Assembly: GCA_024919195.1 (NCBI GenBank) | Contig: CP103436.1 | Span: 1-64,000 of the forward strand | Length of the DNA stretch: 64,000 nt | DNA from: Methylophilaceae bacterium LSUCC0717 | GTDB taxonomy: Bacteria > Pseudomonadota > Gammaproteobacteria > Burkholderiales > Methylophilaceae | Reading direction: 5' to 3' | Shown here: in pieces, positions 51,097 through 59,873 of the stretch | Numbering within the stretch: the first letter of the stretch is position 1 | How the letters are laid out: the number at the start of each line of letters is the position of its first letter | Translations under genes and position numbers: made by a program | Notes under the pieces: generated by a model | The model's input: only the letters and a program-made list of their open reading frames with translations | What the model was told of the DNA's origin: nothing | Database searches by the model: none

Positions 51097-52340
51097 TTAA
51101 ATTTCTTCTTCCGCTCGTATTTTTTATTTTCATTGGCTGTGTTCCAAAGCAAATAGAAAAAACAGATTGCCAATGTGATGAAACAGTAGAAATTAAAAAG
51201 TCTGAGGAAAGTAAAAAGTCTGAGGAATGTAATGTTGTTGAGGTGAAAGAAAAGTCTGATGAGAATATTGTTCCATTTAGTCAGCTTAGGCAATCTGAGT
51301 GGTATGAGATAGATTTCATTTTAAAGAGTGACAATATAAAAGATTCTTGGCCTGCTTGGCAAAAAAGTTGTTCTACCCTCATTAATCAAAAACAATGGAA
51401 AAAAGTGTGCAGCATTGCTAACTTGATGGAAGATCCATCCTCTGAAGAGGTTATTGAATTTTTTAAAACAAACTTTACTCTCTATAAATCATGGAAAGAT
51501 GATGGCACTGATTATGGATTAATCACTGGGTACTATCAACCTATTCTCAATGGCAGCAGGGAGAAAACAAAAAAATATTCAACCCCAATTTATAAAACAC
51601 CAGAAGATTTGATTACGGTTGATTTATCTGAGCTCTATCCAGAGATGAAATATAAAAGATTGAGAGGAAAAGTTGAAGGCAATAAGTTATTACCTTACTT
51701 TTCAAGAGAACAAATCTCATCAAGTGAGAATATCTTAAAAGGCAATGAATTATTTTGGGTGGATAATGCGGTCGAAGCATTTTTTCTTGAGATCCAAGGT
51801 TCCGGAATAATAAAATTTGAGGATGGAAGTGAGATACCTATCGGCTATGCTGATCAAAATGGCCACCCTTATCGCTCTATGGGAAGAGCATTAATAAATG
51901 CGGGTGAGCTAACAAAGGATAATGCCTCCATGCAGGGAATAAAATCATGGGCCAATAAGAACAAGAAAAAGTTAAAAAAATTCCTAGATAAAAACCCCAG
52001 CTTTGTATTTTTTAGAGAGCTCGATAATGGTTTGGATGGTCCAATTGGAGCCCAAGGAGTTCCGATAACGGCTGAGAGATCAATTGCCATTGATAGACGT
52101 TATGTCCCAATTGGCTCTCCAGTATTTCTTGCGACTACATTTCCTAATTCAAATGAATCGCTAAATCGTTTGGTCATTGCACAAGATACGGGAGGAGCAA
52201 TCAGAGGCCCAATTCGAGCAGACTACTATTGGGGGGCAGGACCAGAAGCGGGTAAAAAGGCGGGCGCCATGAAACAGCAAGGAAATATTTGGGTTATGTT
52301 ACCCAAAGAATTTAAGATCAATAAAAAAAAGGAGCAATAA
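51093..52340 (+). CDS. mltA: Membrane-bound lytic murein transglycosylase A
   Basis: 415 residues. It starts with TTG at 51093, overlapping the apaG stop. A lipoprotein signal (MIKFLLPLVFFIFIGC) ends at a lipobox F-I-G-C. A Lys/Glu-rich spacer (about 25-60) follows; it contains a short repeat of Lys-Ser-Glu-Glu. The MltA barrel holds LITGYYQPILNGS, VEAFFLEIQGSGII, and the C-terminal 3D domain with RYVPIGSPVFLATTFP, AQDTGGAIRGPIRADYYWGAG, where the catalytic Asp lies. It cleaves glycan strands to anhydromuropeptides in the outer membrane. Confidence 0.95.
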   Translation: MIKFLLPLVFFIFIGCVPKQIEKTDCQCDETVEIKKSEESKKSEECNVVEVKEKSDENIVPFSQLRQSEWYEIDFILKSDNIKDSWPAWQKSCSTLINQKQWKKVCSIANLMEDPSSEEVIEFFKTNFTLYKSWKDDGTDYGLITGYYQPILNGSREKTKKYSTPIYKTPEDLITVDLSELYPEMKYKRLRGKVEGNKLLPYFSREQISSSENILKGNELFWVDNAVEAFFLEIQGSGIIKFEDGSEIPIGYADQNGHPYRSMGRALINAGELTKDNASMQGIKSWANKNKKKLKKFLDKNPSFVFFRELDNGLDGPIGAQGVPITAERSIAIDRRYVPIGSPVFLATTFPNSNESLNRLVIAQDTGGAIRGPIRADYYWGAGPEAGKKAGAMKQQGNIWVMLPKEFKINKKKEQ

Positions 52341-52351
52341 GCTCCTTTTTT
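52325..52351 (+). terminator. Intrinsic terminator of the mltA operon
   Basis: AAAAAAGGAGC and GCTCCTTTTTT form an 11-base stem around AATAA. The mltA stop lies in the loop. The T run on the plus strand is inside the right arm and continues (TTTTTTAT). Because the arms are symmetric it also works on the minus strand, where it would end the pqqA transcript 16 bases after that gene. Confidence 0.85.
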
Positions 52352-52366
52352 ATACCTAAACAATAA

Positions 52367-52438
52367 TTACTTATTGCATACGTACATTGTTACTTCAAAA
52401 CCGAAACGCATTTCAGTAGCAGCAGGTGTTGTCCACAT
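52367..52438 (-). CDS. pqqA: PQQ precursor peptide PqqA
   Basis: 23 residues, ATG at 52438 to TAA at 52367, with AAAGGAG six to twelve bases upstream. The peptide starts MWTTPAATEMRFGFE and ends YVCNK. Glu15 and Tyr19 are spaced E-x3-Y, the two residues that PqqE crosslinks to form pyrroloquinoline quinone; MWTKPxxxExRxGFExTMY is the family pattern as I know it. No pqqB, C, D or E lies in the window, so the peptide gene is unlinked from its maturation genes by at least 11 kb. It is too short for routine gene callers. Confidence 0.93.
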   Translation of the reverse strand: MWTTPAATEMRFGFEVTMYVCNK

Positions 52439-52543
52439 AATGTAATCTCCTTTCAATTAAATTCTGTATAAAACAGTAAGCTTACTTTACTTAAAAGATC
52501 CAAAAATAAACATTTAATAACGCTGAAAAAAACCTAATGATTT

Positions 52544-54739
52544 TCATGAGAGTTTTTTTTGTATTTTCTTTCTATATCTTTTGGTTTCAACAAAAATATC
52601 GTACTTTATAAGAGATAGCTTATCTATAAGGGATAAAGATTGATTATTGAGTTGGAAATAATATTTAAGGAAAATATTTCTGGTCTCCCAATCAAATTTA
52701 TTAAGCAGTCTTACGATGTCTTTCATGCGTTGTTTCTTGCGAGACTGGAAGCTGAGATTGCTGTAAAAATTCTTCACCCTTCCTGTGTCAATTAATTCAA
52801 AATCAAAGTGTTTATCATTAATGTTAATAAAGAGATTCCCCGCAGATAGGTCATTAAAAAATAAACCACGACCATGCATATCATTAATAAAACGAGCAGT
52901 ACGCTCAAAAATATGTCTTTTGCTTAAACCTTTGAATGTATTTTCAGTTTGGAAATGGAGAGCGAGGTCGTTAAAATTGTGTGCATCACTGTGTGAGCAA
53001 ATATAAAAATTTTCAAGACCTGTCTTGTCATTTTTTTTGCTAAATACTGCAATTGGAGGTGCGGTATTAATTCCTTTGGCAAGTAAGGCATTTGCCCCAT
53101 TCCAAGCTCTTATAGATTTGTTAGGACGGTGTCGATCAAGGTAGCGTTTATGTGGGTAGACATGTGCCGGCTTTTTGATCACGACCTTGCCAAAATCTGG
53201 AATATCATGAATCCACACCGCATTCCTAGATAGTCTGAGACTGTCTTTTTTGTCTGGACTAACTAGTTTAGATGGATGACAAGCGTTTAAAAATGAATTT
53301 AATGCTGTTTTATTGTTTACTTTAATCAGTCCATCCCATTTGGCATCATGCAGAAAAAAATAATTTTCTGGATCATGGTGAATAAAATAATGGTTAGAGA
53401 TTTTGGGAGCCTGAATTAAATTAGGTTGATGTAATTTATTCCAAAAAATATAGATAGGGTTTTCAGTAATCGCATTCGGTGTTTCAATCTCATTGCCAAG
53501 ATGATCTTTATATTGCCCGTTGCTTAAATCATTTAAATGATAATGAAGCTGAATATCTTGAATTAAGTTATTTTGTGTCCATAAGAGATGAATGATCTGA
53601 TTATTCTTTTCAAACTCTAAGATATGAATATTTTGATCATGTGAATAATCCTTAATAAATTTAGCGCCAGGGATAGTAGCGTTAAAAAAACGTAGAGCAT
53701 AATACATTTTTTTAATATTAAAGTTAGAAATCTGACCCCGAGCCTCTTTGTAGTATGTGACCTGTTCAAGCTTGGGATAATCAGGCTCTTTGATGCCATT
53801 GGAGATCAGTCCCTCACGTCCACAAATCAGTGGACCCCAAAACACTTTTGAGAAGTCACCTTTAGCTGCCAACAGCGCAAAGTAACGAGTTACATACTTC
53901 GACCTTTGAAGATTTGGCTGCCCTATAAGTCTATTGACTCTTTTTTTACTCCAGAATGCACAAGGAGATATAAGGGATTTAATATTAAAATGCTCTGCTA
54001 TAACTTTATATAACGCTGATTTTTTATAGACATCAAACTTAAACAGCTTTGGATATTTTCTTAAAAAGATACGACGATCGTATGGTTCTGGTTCAATCGT
54101 TCTTTCCATAAATAGATTATTTGATATCTCATCTGGCAACTGATGTTTGGATTGCAAAGATTTATATATCCCAAAATTAATAAAGGGCTCAAAGTCAGTA
54201 ATATTTGGACCAATGATAGAACGTTTATGAATTCGACACACTGAGTAAGCGGTGGCCCAGATCATGAAGAAGCCTTTAAATGTAAGTTTTGTCCATGATG
54301 GTCTATTAATAGTTGATCCTATTTCGACTGCAAATGGTATTTCTTTAAAATCATTAAAAAATTTATTGATATAATTTTTCCAAGCGATCATTCCATGCTC
54401 AGTTGAAATATCGATAGCATCTTTTGGTGGAGGGCTGAGATTGACAATGATGGATCCACTAAAATGTTTTAATTTTTTTAGCAATCTTGCTTTATGATTG
54501 TTCAAATCTTGGTATGTGAAATATATTCTTAGATTTTTTACTCTTAGATCCTGAATTTTGTCTAAGATATATTCGTCAGTTTCCTCATTTTGATTACTGG
54601 CAATATTCACTCCGATAAAATTTTCAGGAACAACATGGGGCATATCTGCTTTTTCAATATGCCTTAAATTTGATCTCGCATAAAACAGAAGAAATTGTGA
54701 GAGATATTTTAAATTTATGAATATATGACTCAATTTCAT
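52544..54739 (-). CDS. TIM-barrel-like / Kdo-WaaP-type kinase fusion protein
   Basis: 731 residues in one open frame. The N-terminal part (about 35-440) looks like a clan GH-A glycoside hydrolase barrel: ENFIGVNIASN, RVKNLRIYFTYQDL, IIVNLSPPP, FAVEIGSTINRPSW (possible acid/base Glu139). The C-terminal part (about 500-700) is a WaaP/InaA-like lipopolysaccharide kinase: Lys522/523 in KVVIKKP, the catalytic loop HGRGLFFNDLSAGNLFIN (Asp630, Asn635) and LIDTGR (Asp651). No signal peptide is seen. It overlaps the LtaS-like gene by four bases. I infer an envelope-glycan role; both reactions are unproven. Confidence 0.75.
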   Translation of the reverse strand: MKLSHIFINLKYLSQFLLFYARSNLRHIEKADMPHVVPENFIGVNIASNQNEETDEYILDKIQDLRVKNLRIYFTYQDLNNHKARLLKKLKHFSGSIIVNLSPPPKDAIDISTEHGMIAWKNYINKFFNDFKEIPFAVEIGSTINRPSWTKLTFKGFFMIWATAYSVCRIHKRSIIGPNITDFEPFINFGIYKSLQSKHQLPDEISNNLFMERTIEPEPYDRRIFLRKYPKLFKFDVYKKSALYKVIAEHFNIKSLISPCAFWSKKRVNRLIGQPNLQRSKYVTRYFALLAAKGDFSKVFWGPLICGREGLISNGIKEPDYPKLEQVTYYKEARGQISNFNIKKMYYALRFFNATIPGAKFIKDYSHDQNIHILEFEKNNQIIHLLWTQNNLIQDIQLHYHLNDLSNGQYKDHLGNEIETPNAITENPIYIFWNKLHQPNLIQAPKISNHYFIHHDPENYFFLHDAKWDGLIKVNNKTALNSFLNACHPSKLVSPDKKDSLRLSRNAVWIHDIPDFGKVVIKKPAHVYPHKRYLDRHRPNKSIRAWNGANALLAKGINTAPPIAVFSKKNDKTGLENFYICSHSDAHNFNDLALHFQTENTFKGLSKRHIFERTARFINDMHGRGLFFNDLSAGNLFININDKHFDFELIDTGRVKNFYSNLSFQSRKKQRMKDIVRLLNKFDWETRNIFLKYYFQLNNQSLSLIDKLSLIKYDIFVETKRYRKKIQKKLS

Positions 54740-56646
54740 TGTGGAGGCAATCTATAAAGTTTCTGACTATATAAAATACTTGGCAGTAGGGCATGTGCTA
54801 ACTGTTTGTCATAGTTAATATTATTTTTATTGCTTAGGATAATTTTATTATTTATAAAGTCATACTTCCCATAAAAAATTTCTTGGTTGGGCTGTAAAAC
54901 AAAGAGTTCGTCCTGCTCCATCCAGGCAAAGTTATCGTAGTATTGCATAATCGCTCGACCTTTATAGGACTTATCAATAGCACTCATGTCTTGTCCAATC
55001 ATAGGATGTTTGGCATGGATACCTGCTAATGAGAGTATGGTGACAGGTAAATCAATCTGGCTAGTAATTGAGCTGATGACTTTGGGATTGATACCGCCCC
55101 CCATGATTAAGCCAGGTATATGAAAATTTTTAATTGGAATCAAAAAATCTCCGCGGACACGGATATCGTGATCTGCAACAATCAAGAAAATAGTGTTTTC
55201 CCAGTAATCACTTTGTTTTGCTTTTTTTATAAATTCACCCAGAGCATGATCTGCATATTTCACTGCATTTTTTTCTGTGGCTTGCGGTTGTTCGTATAGA
55301 TCAATTACATCTTCTGGAAATTCAAAAGGAGCATGATTAGATGAGGTAAAGACCAGGCTGAAAAAGGGTTGATTTTGGCTGTGGCGTTCTAAGAATTCTT
55401 CATGTGCTTTTTGATATAGATCCTGATCTGATGCACCCCAGCTCCCTTTGAAAATTGGATTAGTAAAATCTTTTTGTTCAATTATTTTTTTAAAGCCATT
55501 CCCAGTAAAAAAATTGCGCATATTATCAAAATGGGCTTCTCCACCGTAAATAAAACTTGTTTCATAATTTTTCTCATTTAATAAAGAGGCAAGGGTAAAA
55601 AAATTAGATTGAGATAAGGGTAGCTTCACTGTACTTTGTGCGGGTGTAGGTGGGAACCCGGAGACGACGGCCTCAATTCCTCGAACAGATCGTGTTCCTG
55701 TGGCATACAGCTGGGTAAACCAAATACCCTCACTTTTTAATTTTTCTAAATTTGGGGTGACAGGCGCTCCACCTAGAGACTCTACAAAAGTGGCCCCCAA
55801 ACTTTCTTGAAGGAGGATAACAATATTTTTTGGCTTACCTTGATAGCTTGGCGCTAAAGATTTCTGGGTTGGGTATTCAGCCGGGCCATGTTGAGAGGTC
55901 AAAGAATAAATTTTATCAACATCCATCTTTCCATACACTTTTGAGGCCGAGGCTTCATGTTTCATACTATAAGCAGCGTAAAACACTGAGTATGGGGAAT
56001 TGAGAACAAGAGAATTCACCATGGCATTGTTTGTGATTGCAAACATTGCCGGGTTGGCAGGACGGTGACCAAAGCTTGACCTAATGCTGATCAACATTAA
56101 GATGAGGATGATTGGCCAAATCACAAGGTGAATGAATTTATGCTCAATCTGATTTTGTTTTCGGAATGCAAGAATGATAAGTTTTGAGACAAGTAACACA
56201 GACCCAACCACCAAAATTGCATCTAGGGTAAATCCCTTAAATAACATTTCAAAGACTTCTCTGGGATATTTTAGGTATTCTAGAAATAGTACATTAGGTC
56301 TTGTATTGTATTCATTGATGAATGTGATTGAGCATGCTTCGATAATAAATAAAACAATAAAACTGATAATGATCCAAAATCTTAAAAATGCAGAATAAAT
56401 ATTTTTTGTTTGACCATTAATGAAACTGAGTGGAAAAATTAATAAGGGAATTAGAAACATTAATCCCAGCTGAATAAGGTCCACTCGAACACCTTGTACG
56501 ATAATATTTAACAATTTATCGGTTGCATCAACAGCATCCAACTGCCAAAAGATTAACCCCAATCTTGACAGGCTAAAAAAAATTAAACCAAAAAGATAAG
56601 CCTTTAGAAATGGGTAGTAAGGATTGCTTGATAGCTTAGAAAACAT
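54736..56646 (-). CDS. LTA synthase-type membrane phosphotransferase/sulfatase
   Basis: 636 residues. Five membrane helices occupy about residues 15-195. The extracytoplasmic sulfatase-like domain starts near 273 (KNIVILLQESLG, metal-binding Glu281; TPNLEKLKSEG; ATGTRSVRG with probable nucleophile Thr318) and continues with IFLIVADHDIRVRG (metal Asp/His). Relatives transfer phosphoglycerol or phosphoethanolamine to envelope glycans. It is the first gene of a pair with the kinase fusion, behind a promoter at 56674-56701. A short inverted repeat CATAAGT/ACTTATG surrounds the start and no Shine-Dalgarno is seen. Confidence 0.85.
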   Translation of the reverse strand: MFSKLSSNPYYPFLKAYLFGLIFFSLSRLGLIFWQLDAVDATDKLLNIIVQGVRVDLIQLGLMFLIPLLIFPLSFINGQTKNIYSAFLRFWIIISFIVLFIIEACSITFINEYNTRPNVLFLEYLKYPREVFEMLFKGFTLDAILVVGSVLLVSKLIILAFRKQNQIEHKFIHLVIWPIILILMLISIRSSFGHRPANPAMFAITNNAMVNSLVLNSPYSVFYAAYSMKHEASASKVYGKMDVDKIYSLTSQHGPAEYPTQKSLAPSYQGKPKNIVILLQESLGATFVESLGGAPVTPNLEKLKSEGIWFTQLYATGTRSVRGIEAVVSGFPPTPAQSTVKLPLSQSNFFTLASLLNEKNYETSFIYGGEAHFDNMRNFFTGNGFKKIIEQKDFTNPIFKGSWGASDQDLYQKAHEEFLERHSQNQPFFSLVFTSSNHAPFEFPEDVIDLYEQPQATEKNAVKYADHALGEFIKKAKQSDYWENTIFLIVADHDIRVRGDFLIPIKNFHIPGLIMGGGINPKVISSITSQIDLPVTILSLAGIHAKHPMIGQDMSAIDKSYKGRAIMQYYDNFAWMEQDELFVLQPNQEIFYGKYDFINNKIILSNKNNINYDKQLAHALLPSILYSQKLYRLPPQ

Positions 56647-56673
56647 AAGTTATTTTTTTTATTACTTATGCGA

Positions 56674-56701
56674 ATTATACTGAAAGATTAAGTCTTATGA
56701 A
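56674..56701 (-). promoter_or_regulatory. Probable promoter of the LtaS-like operon
   Basis: On the minus strand TTCATA (56701-56696), a 16-base spacer, and a perfect TATAAT (56679-56674). The start would be around 56667, about 20-25 bases before the ATG at 56646. It begins right after the amtB terminator, so the two operons are insulated. Confidence 0.5.
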
Positions 56702-56705
56702 TAAA

Positions 56706-56733
56706 AAAAGGGTGCATTTACATGCACCCTTTT
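56706..56733 (-). terminator. Intrinsic terminator of the porin-glnK-amtB operon
   Basis: AAAAGGGTGCA and TGCACCCTTTT pair perfectly (11 bases, six-base loop), and on the minus strand the stem is followed by TTTTTTTAT, a good U tract. It lies 38 bases after the amtB stop. A second inverted repeat CTAAGATA/TATCTTAG (56741-56748, 56767-56774) overlaps the amtB stop. Confidence 0.85.
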
Positions 56734-56770
56734 AGGATCACTAAGATATCTTGAAGAGAGGAGAGGTATC

Positions 56771-58174
56771 TTAGTTGCGGTAAGCTGTCTCTCCATGTGA
56801 CGATGTATCTAGACCAGACACTTCATCTTCTTCAGACACTCGAAGACCGATAACTGCGTCAACGATTTTGAATAGAATGAAGCTGATCACACCACACCAC
56901 ACAATGGTGAATAACACTGATTTAGTTTGTGACCAAAGTTGTGTAGCCATAGTCACACCGTCGTCATAACCAACACCACCAAATTGTGGAGCCATTAAGA
57001 CTGCTAAACCAATCGCGCCGATGATTCCTGCGACACCGTGGATACCGAAGACATCCAATGAGTCGTCATAACCAAGAGCATTTTTAAGTGAGCTACATGC
57101 CCAGAAAGCCACAATACTTGCAACAAAGCCGAGTACGATTGCACCGATTGGACCAACTACTGCACAAGCAGGAGTAATTGCAACTAGTCCAGCAATTGCA
57201 CCAGATGCACCACCAAGCATGGATGGTTTACCTTTAGCAGCCCATTCGATCGCTAACCAGCCAAGCACGGCAGCAGCGGTAGCAGCTTGTGTGTTAATCA
57301 TCACTAAGCCAGCAGTTCCATCAGCAGCTAATTCACTACCCACGTTGAAACCGAACCAACCAGCCCATAGTAAAGATGCACCGATCATGGTTGCTGGAAG
57401 ATTGTGAGGTGCCATGGCTGTTTTGCCAAGACCAATACGTTTACCAATAATAATTGCACCCACTAATGCGGCAATACCTGCATTGATGTGAACAACGGTA
57501 CCACCAGCAAAGTCAACTGCGCCCCATGAGTCGATGAGACCACCACCCCAGACCATGTGACAGATAGGTAAGTAAACCAGTGTTAACCATAATGGCATGA
57601 ATAAAAGTAGTGCTGAAAATTTAATACGCTCAGCAAATGCACCAACAATCAGTGCCGGTGTTAATGCTGCGAAGGTTAATTGGAAGGTCACGAACACAAA
57701 TTCAGGAATCGTATCTGATACTGAGTCTGCTGTAATGCCACTTAAGAATGCAGCACTGAGACCACCAATGTAATCATTCCATGCACCACCATCACTGAAG
57801 GCTAAGCTGTAACCATAGAACACCCAAAGTACCGACATGAGTGAGAACGTTACAAACACTTGCATCAACACGGATAACATATTCTTAGCTCTCACTAGAC
57901 CGCCGTAGAACAGGGCTAAGCCAGGAATTGCCATCACAATGACGAGGATGGTTGCCACGATCATCCAGGCGGTATCGCCGGTATCAATCGTCGCTTCTTC
58001 TGCAGCTTCTTCCGAAGCCATTGCTTCATCTCCTGCTGGCATCTCTTCCATCTCTGCCACCAGATATGAATTATTACTGAACACGCTAGTGTCAGCGAAA
58101 CTGATATTAGTAAAGCCCAGTAAGAAAAGACTGAGGAGGCTTACTAATCCTAATTTGGATAATAATTTTTTCAT
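56771..58174 (-). CDS. amtB: Ammonium transporter AmtB
   Basis: 467 residues from the ATG at 58174, which follows AAGGAGA; a longer frame would run into glnK. A cleavable signal peptide (about 1-28) precedes an acidic periplasmic stretch (EMEEMPAGDEAMASEEAAEEA), then 11 membrane helices with AMT motifs such as FYGGLVRAKNMLSVLMQVF, DFAGGTVVHINAGIAALVGA and DSLDVFGIHGVAGIIGAIG. It imports ammonium and is gated by GlnK. It sits 10 bases after glnK, whose stop overlaps its ribosome-binding site. Confidence 0.96.
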   Translation of the reverse strand: MKKLLSKLGLVSLLSLFLLGFTNISFADTSVFSNNSYLVAEMEEMPAGDEAMASEEAAEEATIDTGDTAWMIVATILVIVMAIPGLALFYGGLVRAKNMLSVLMQVFVTFSLMSVLWVFYGYSLAFSDGGAWNDYIGGLSAAFLSGITADSVSDTIPEFVFVTFQLTFAALTPALIVGAFAERIKFSALLLFMPLWLTLVYLPICHMVWGGGLIDSWGAVDFAGGTVVHINAGIAALVGAIIIGKRIGLGKTAMAPHNLPATMIGASLLWAGWFGFNVGSELAADGTAGLVMINTQAATAAAVLGWLAIEWAAKGKPSMLGGASGAIAGLVAITPACAVVGPIGAIVLGFVASIVAFWACSSLKNALGYDDSLDVFGIHGVAGIIGAIGLAVLMAPQFGGVGYDDGVTMATQLWSQTKSVLFTIVWCGVISFILFKIVDAVIGLRVSEEDEVSGLDTSSHGETAYRN

Positions 58175-58184
58175 ACTGATCTCC

Positions 58185-58547
<363 letters not shown>

Positions 58548-58560
58548 TTAACTTTTAAGA

Positions 58561-59388
58561 TTAAAAGCTTTTTGTTACATAAAACGTGTTTGTTGCTTCT
58601 GGTAGATATCGACCACCTTGTTTGTTCCAACCACGAGTGTTGTAGTCAGTGTCTGTGTAGTACCAACCAGCATTTATGCCGTTTGAAAATTCCTTATCAA
58701 GACCAACTTTCCAGTCCCCGTATGATGAAACACGATTATTTGCTCCAGCAAATTCTTGATAACCATAGTGAAGTGTTGCGGTTACACCATTTAGAAGCTT
58801 GTGATCGATTACGTCACCGAGAGGAATTTCAGCAGTAATGTCTTGATATAAAGAGCCTCGCGCACTATCATCACCATCATCTCCAGATTTACCCCAGGTC
58901 CATGCATCTTCACTTGTTACAACATAAGCCGTATAAGATAACCATTTGTAATTTAGGCCTCCATAAACTTCTGTTGTATTTGCCTTTGCATAACCAGAGC
59001 GAAGTTCACCTGGATATAAGAATTGAAGAACACCAACATCATAACCAATTCCTGTATCACCAATTTCACTAGCGAATCCACCATACAAATCGATTTCTGC
59101 AGTACCACCAGATTTGTAAGCAGCATCACTACCATTATCAAATTTGTCAACTGTCCAGCTAACATTAGACGCCCATGCACCAAGGTAAAAACCACTCGAA
59201 TGTTCATAATCGATACCACCTTGAAGGGCGGGTCTTCCATCCGTTTGGTTATATCCTCTAAAGATGTATTGGGAGAACAAACCTACATTATAAGAAACGC
59301 TGTGTTCTGAAGAGGGTTCTTCCTCCGCAAAAACACTCATCGCTGGCATTGTTAAGGCAGCTGCCAACGCAAGTTTTAAAATTTTCAT
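58561..59388 (-). CDS. TorF-like putative outer membrane porin
   Basis: 275 residues. The signal peptide is clear (MKILKLALAAALTMPAMSVFA). The mature part consists of repeating amphipathic beta strands rich in Tyr, Gly and Trp (SYNVGLFSQYIFRGYNQTDGRPALQGGIDYE, YLGAWASNVSW, VGLDKEFSNGINAGWYYTDTDYN) and ends TNTFYVTKSF with a terminal Phe, the outer-membrane sorting signal. The FSQYIFRGYNQT/S motif marks the TorF (formerly Gcw_chp) group. It is the first gene of an operon with glnK and amtB, suggesting nitrogen-regulated uptake, perhaps of ammonium or small amines. Confidence 0.82.
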   Translation of the reverse strand: MKILKLALAAALTMPAMSVFAEEEPSSEHSVSYNVGLFSQYIFRGYNQTDGRPALQGGIDYEHSSGFYLGAWASNVSWTVDKFDNGSDAAYKSGGTAEIDLYGGFASEIGDTGIGYDVGVLQFLYPGELRSGYAKANTTEVYGGLNYKWLSYTAYVVTSEDAWTWGKSGDDGDDSARGSLYQDITAEIPLGDVIDHKLLNGVTATLHYGYQEFAGANNRVSSYGDWKVGLDKEFSNGINAGWYYTDTDYNTRGWNKQGGRYLPEATNTFYVTKSF

Positions 59389-59467
59389 AAAATACTCTCC
59401 TAAGATTTTATAATTTTATAAATTGTTTAAGTGATCCGAAAAAAACATAAACATGTAATTAATACAA

Positions 59468-59483
59468 TGCAATTTCCGTGCCA
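59468..59483 (-). promoter_or_regulatory. Sigma-54 promoter of the porin-glnK-amtB operon
   Basis: On the minus strand TGGCACG-N4-TTGCA (59483 to 59468), a perfect match to the -24/-12 sigma-54 element, with GG and GC ten bases apart. It lies 80 bases upstream of the porin ATG. NtrC would be the expected activator; I could not find a clear NtrC palindrome in the 118 bases further upstream. Confidence 0.88.
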
Positions 59484-59601
59484 ACTTAAATTTCAAAGCA
59501 TGAATTAATTTATTATTGGGGAATAACAATGTTAATTTTCTGCCTTATGTAAATCAGAAAACTCTGTTAGAATCAACGATTTACAACGATATGATAATTA
59601 A

Positions 59602-59835
59602 ATGAAAGACAATTTTCAAAATATTTCTGACAAAATTCGTGAATTATTAAAAAATTCACCAATAGAGGACATAGAGAACAATATAAATGCACTAATTAAG
59701 AACAAGTGCACTGATTTGGGGCTTGTTTCTCGTGAAGAATTTGATGTGCAAACCGAAGTGCTCCGCAAAACCCGTGAAAAGTTAGAAGCCATGGAAAAAG
59801 CCTTGGCTGAGTATGAAACTAAACAGTCGAAGTAA
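59602..59835 (+). CDS. ubiK: Ubiquinone biosynthesis accessory factor UbiK
   Basis: 77 residues, all helical with a C-terminal coiled coil. The signature GLVSREEFDVQTEVLRKTREKLEAMEKAL lies at about 38-67, typical of the UbiK/BMFP family. UbiK helps the ubiquinone-forming complex at the membrane with UbiJ. It is divergent from the porin across 213 bases and 38 bases upstream of metH. Confidence 0.92.
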   Translation: MKDNFQNISDKIRELLKNSPIEDIENNINALIKNKCTDLGLVSREEFDVQTEVLRKTREKLEAMEKALAEYETKQSK

Positions 59836-59873
59836 TCTCATATAGAAATCATTTATATACACCCAAATAATCC

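Noticed and set aside
52544-54739. Kinase and barrel parts as two genes joined by a sequencing error
   Set aside because: The frame is open throughout, with even codon use and no internal start with a ribosome-binding site at the domain border; a true fusion is simpler.
59836-59873. B12 or SAM riboswitch before metH
   Set aside because: The gap is only 38 bases, too short for either aptamer.
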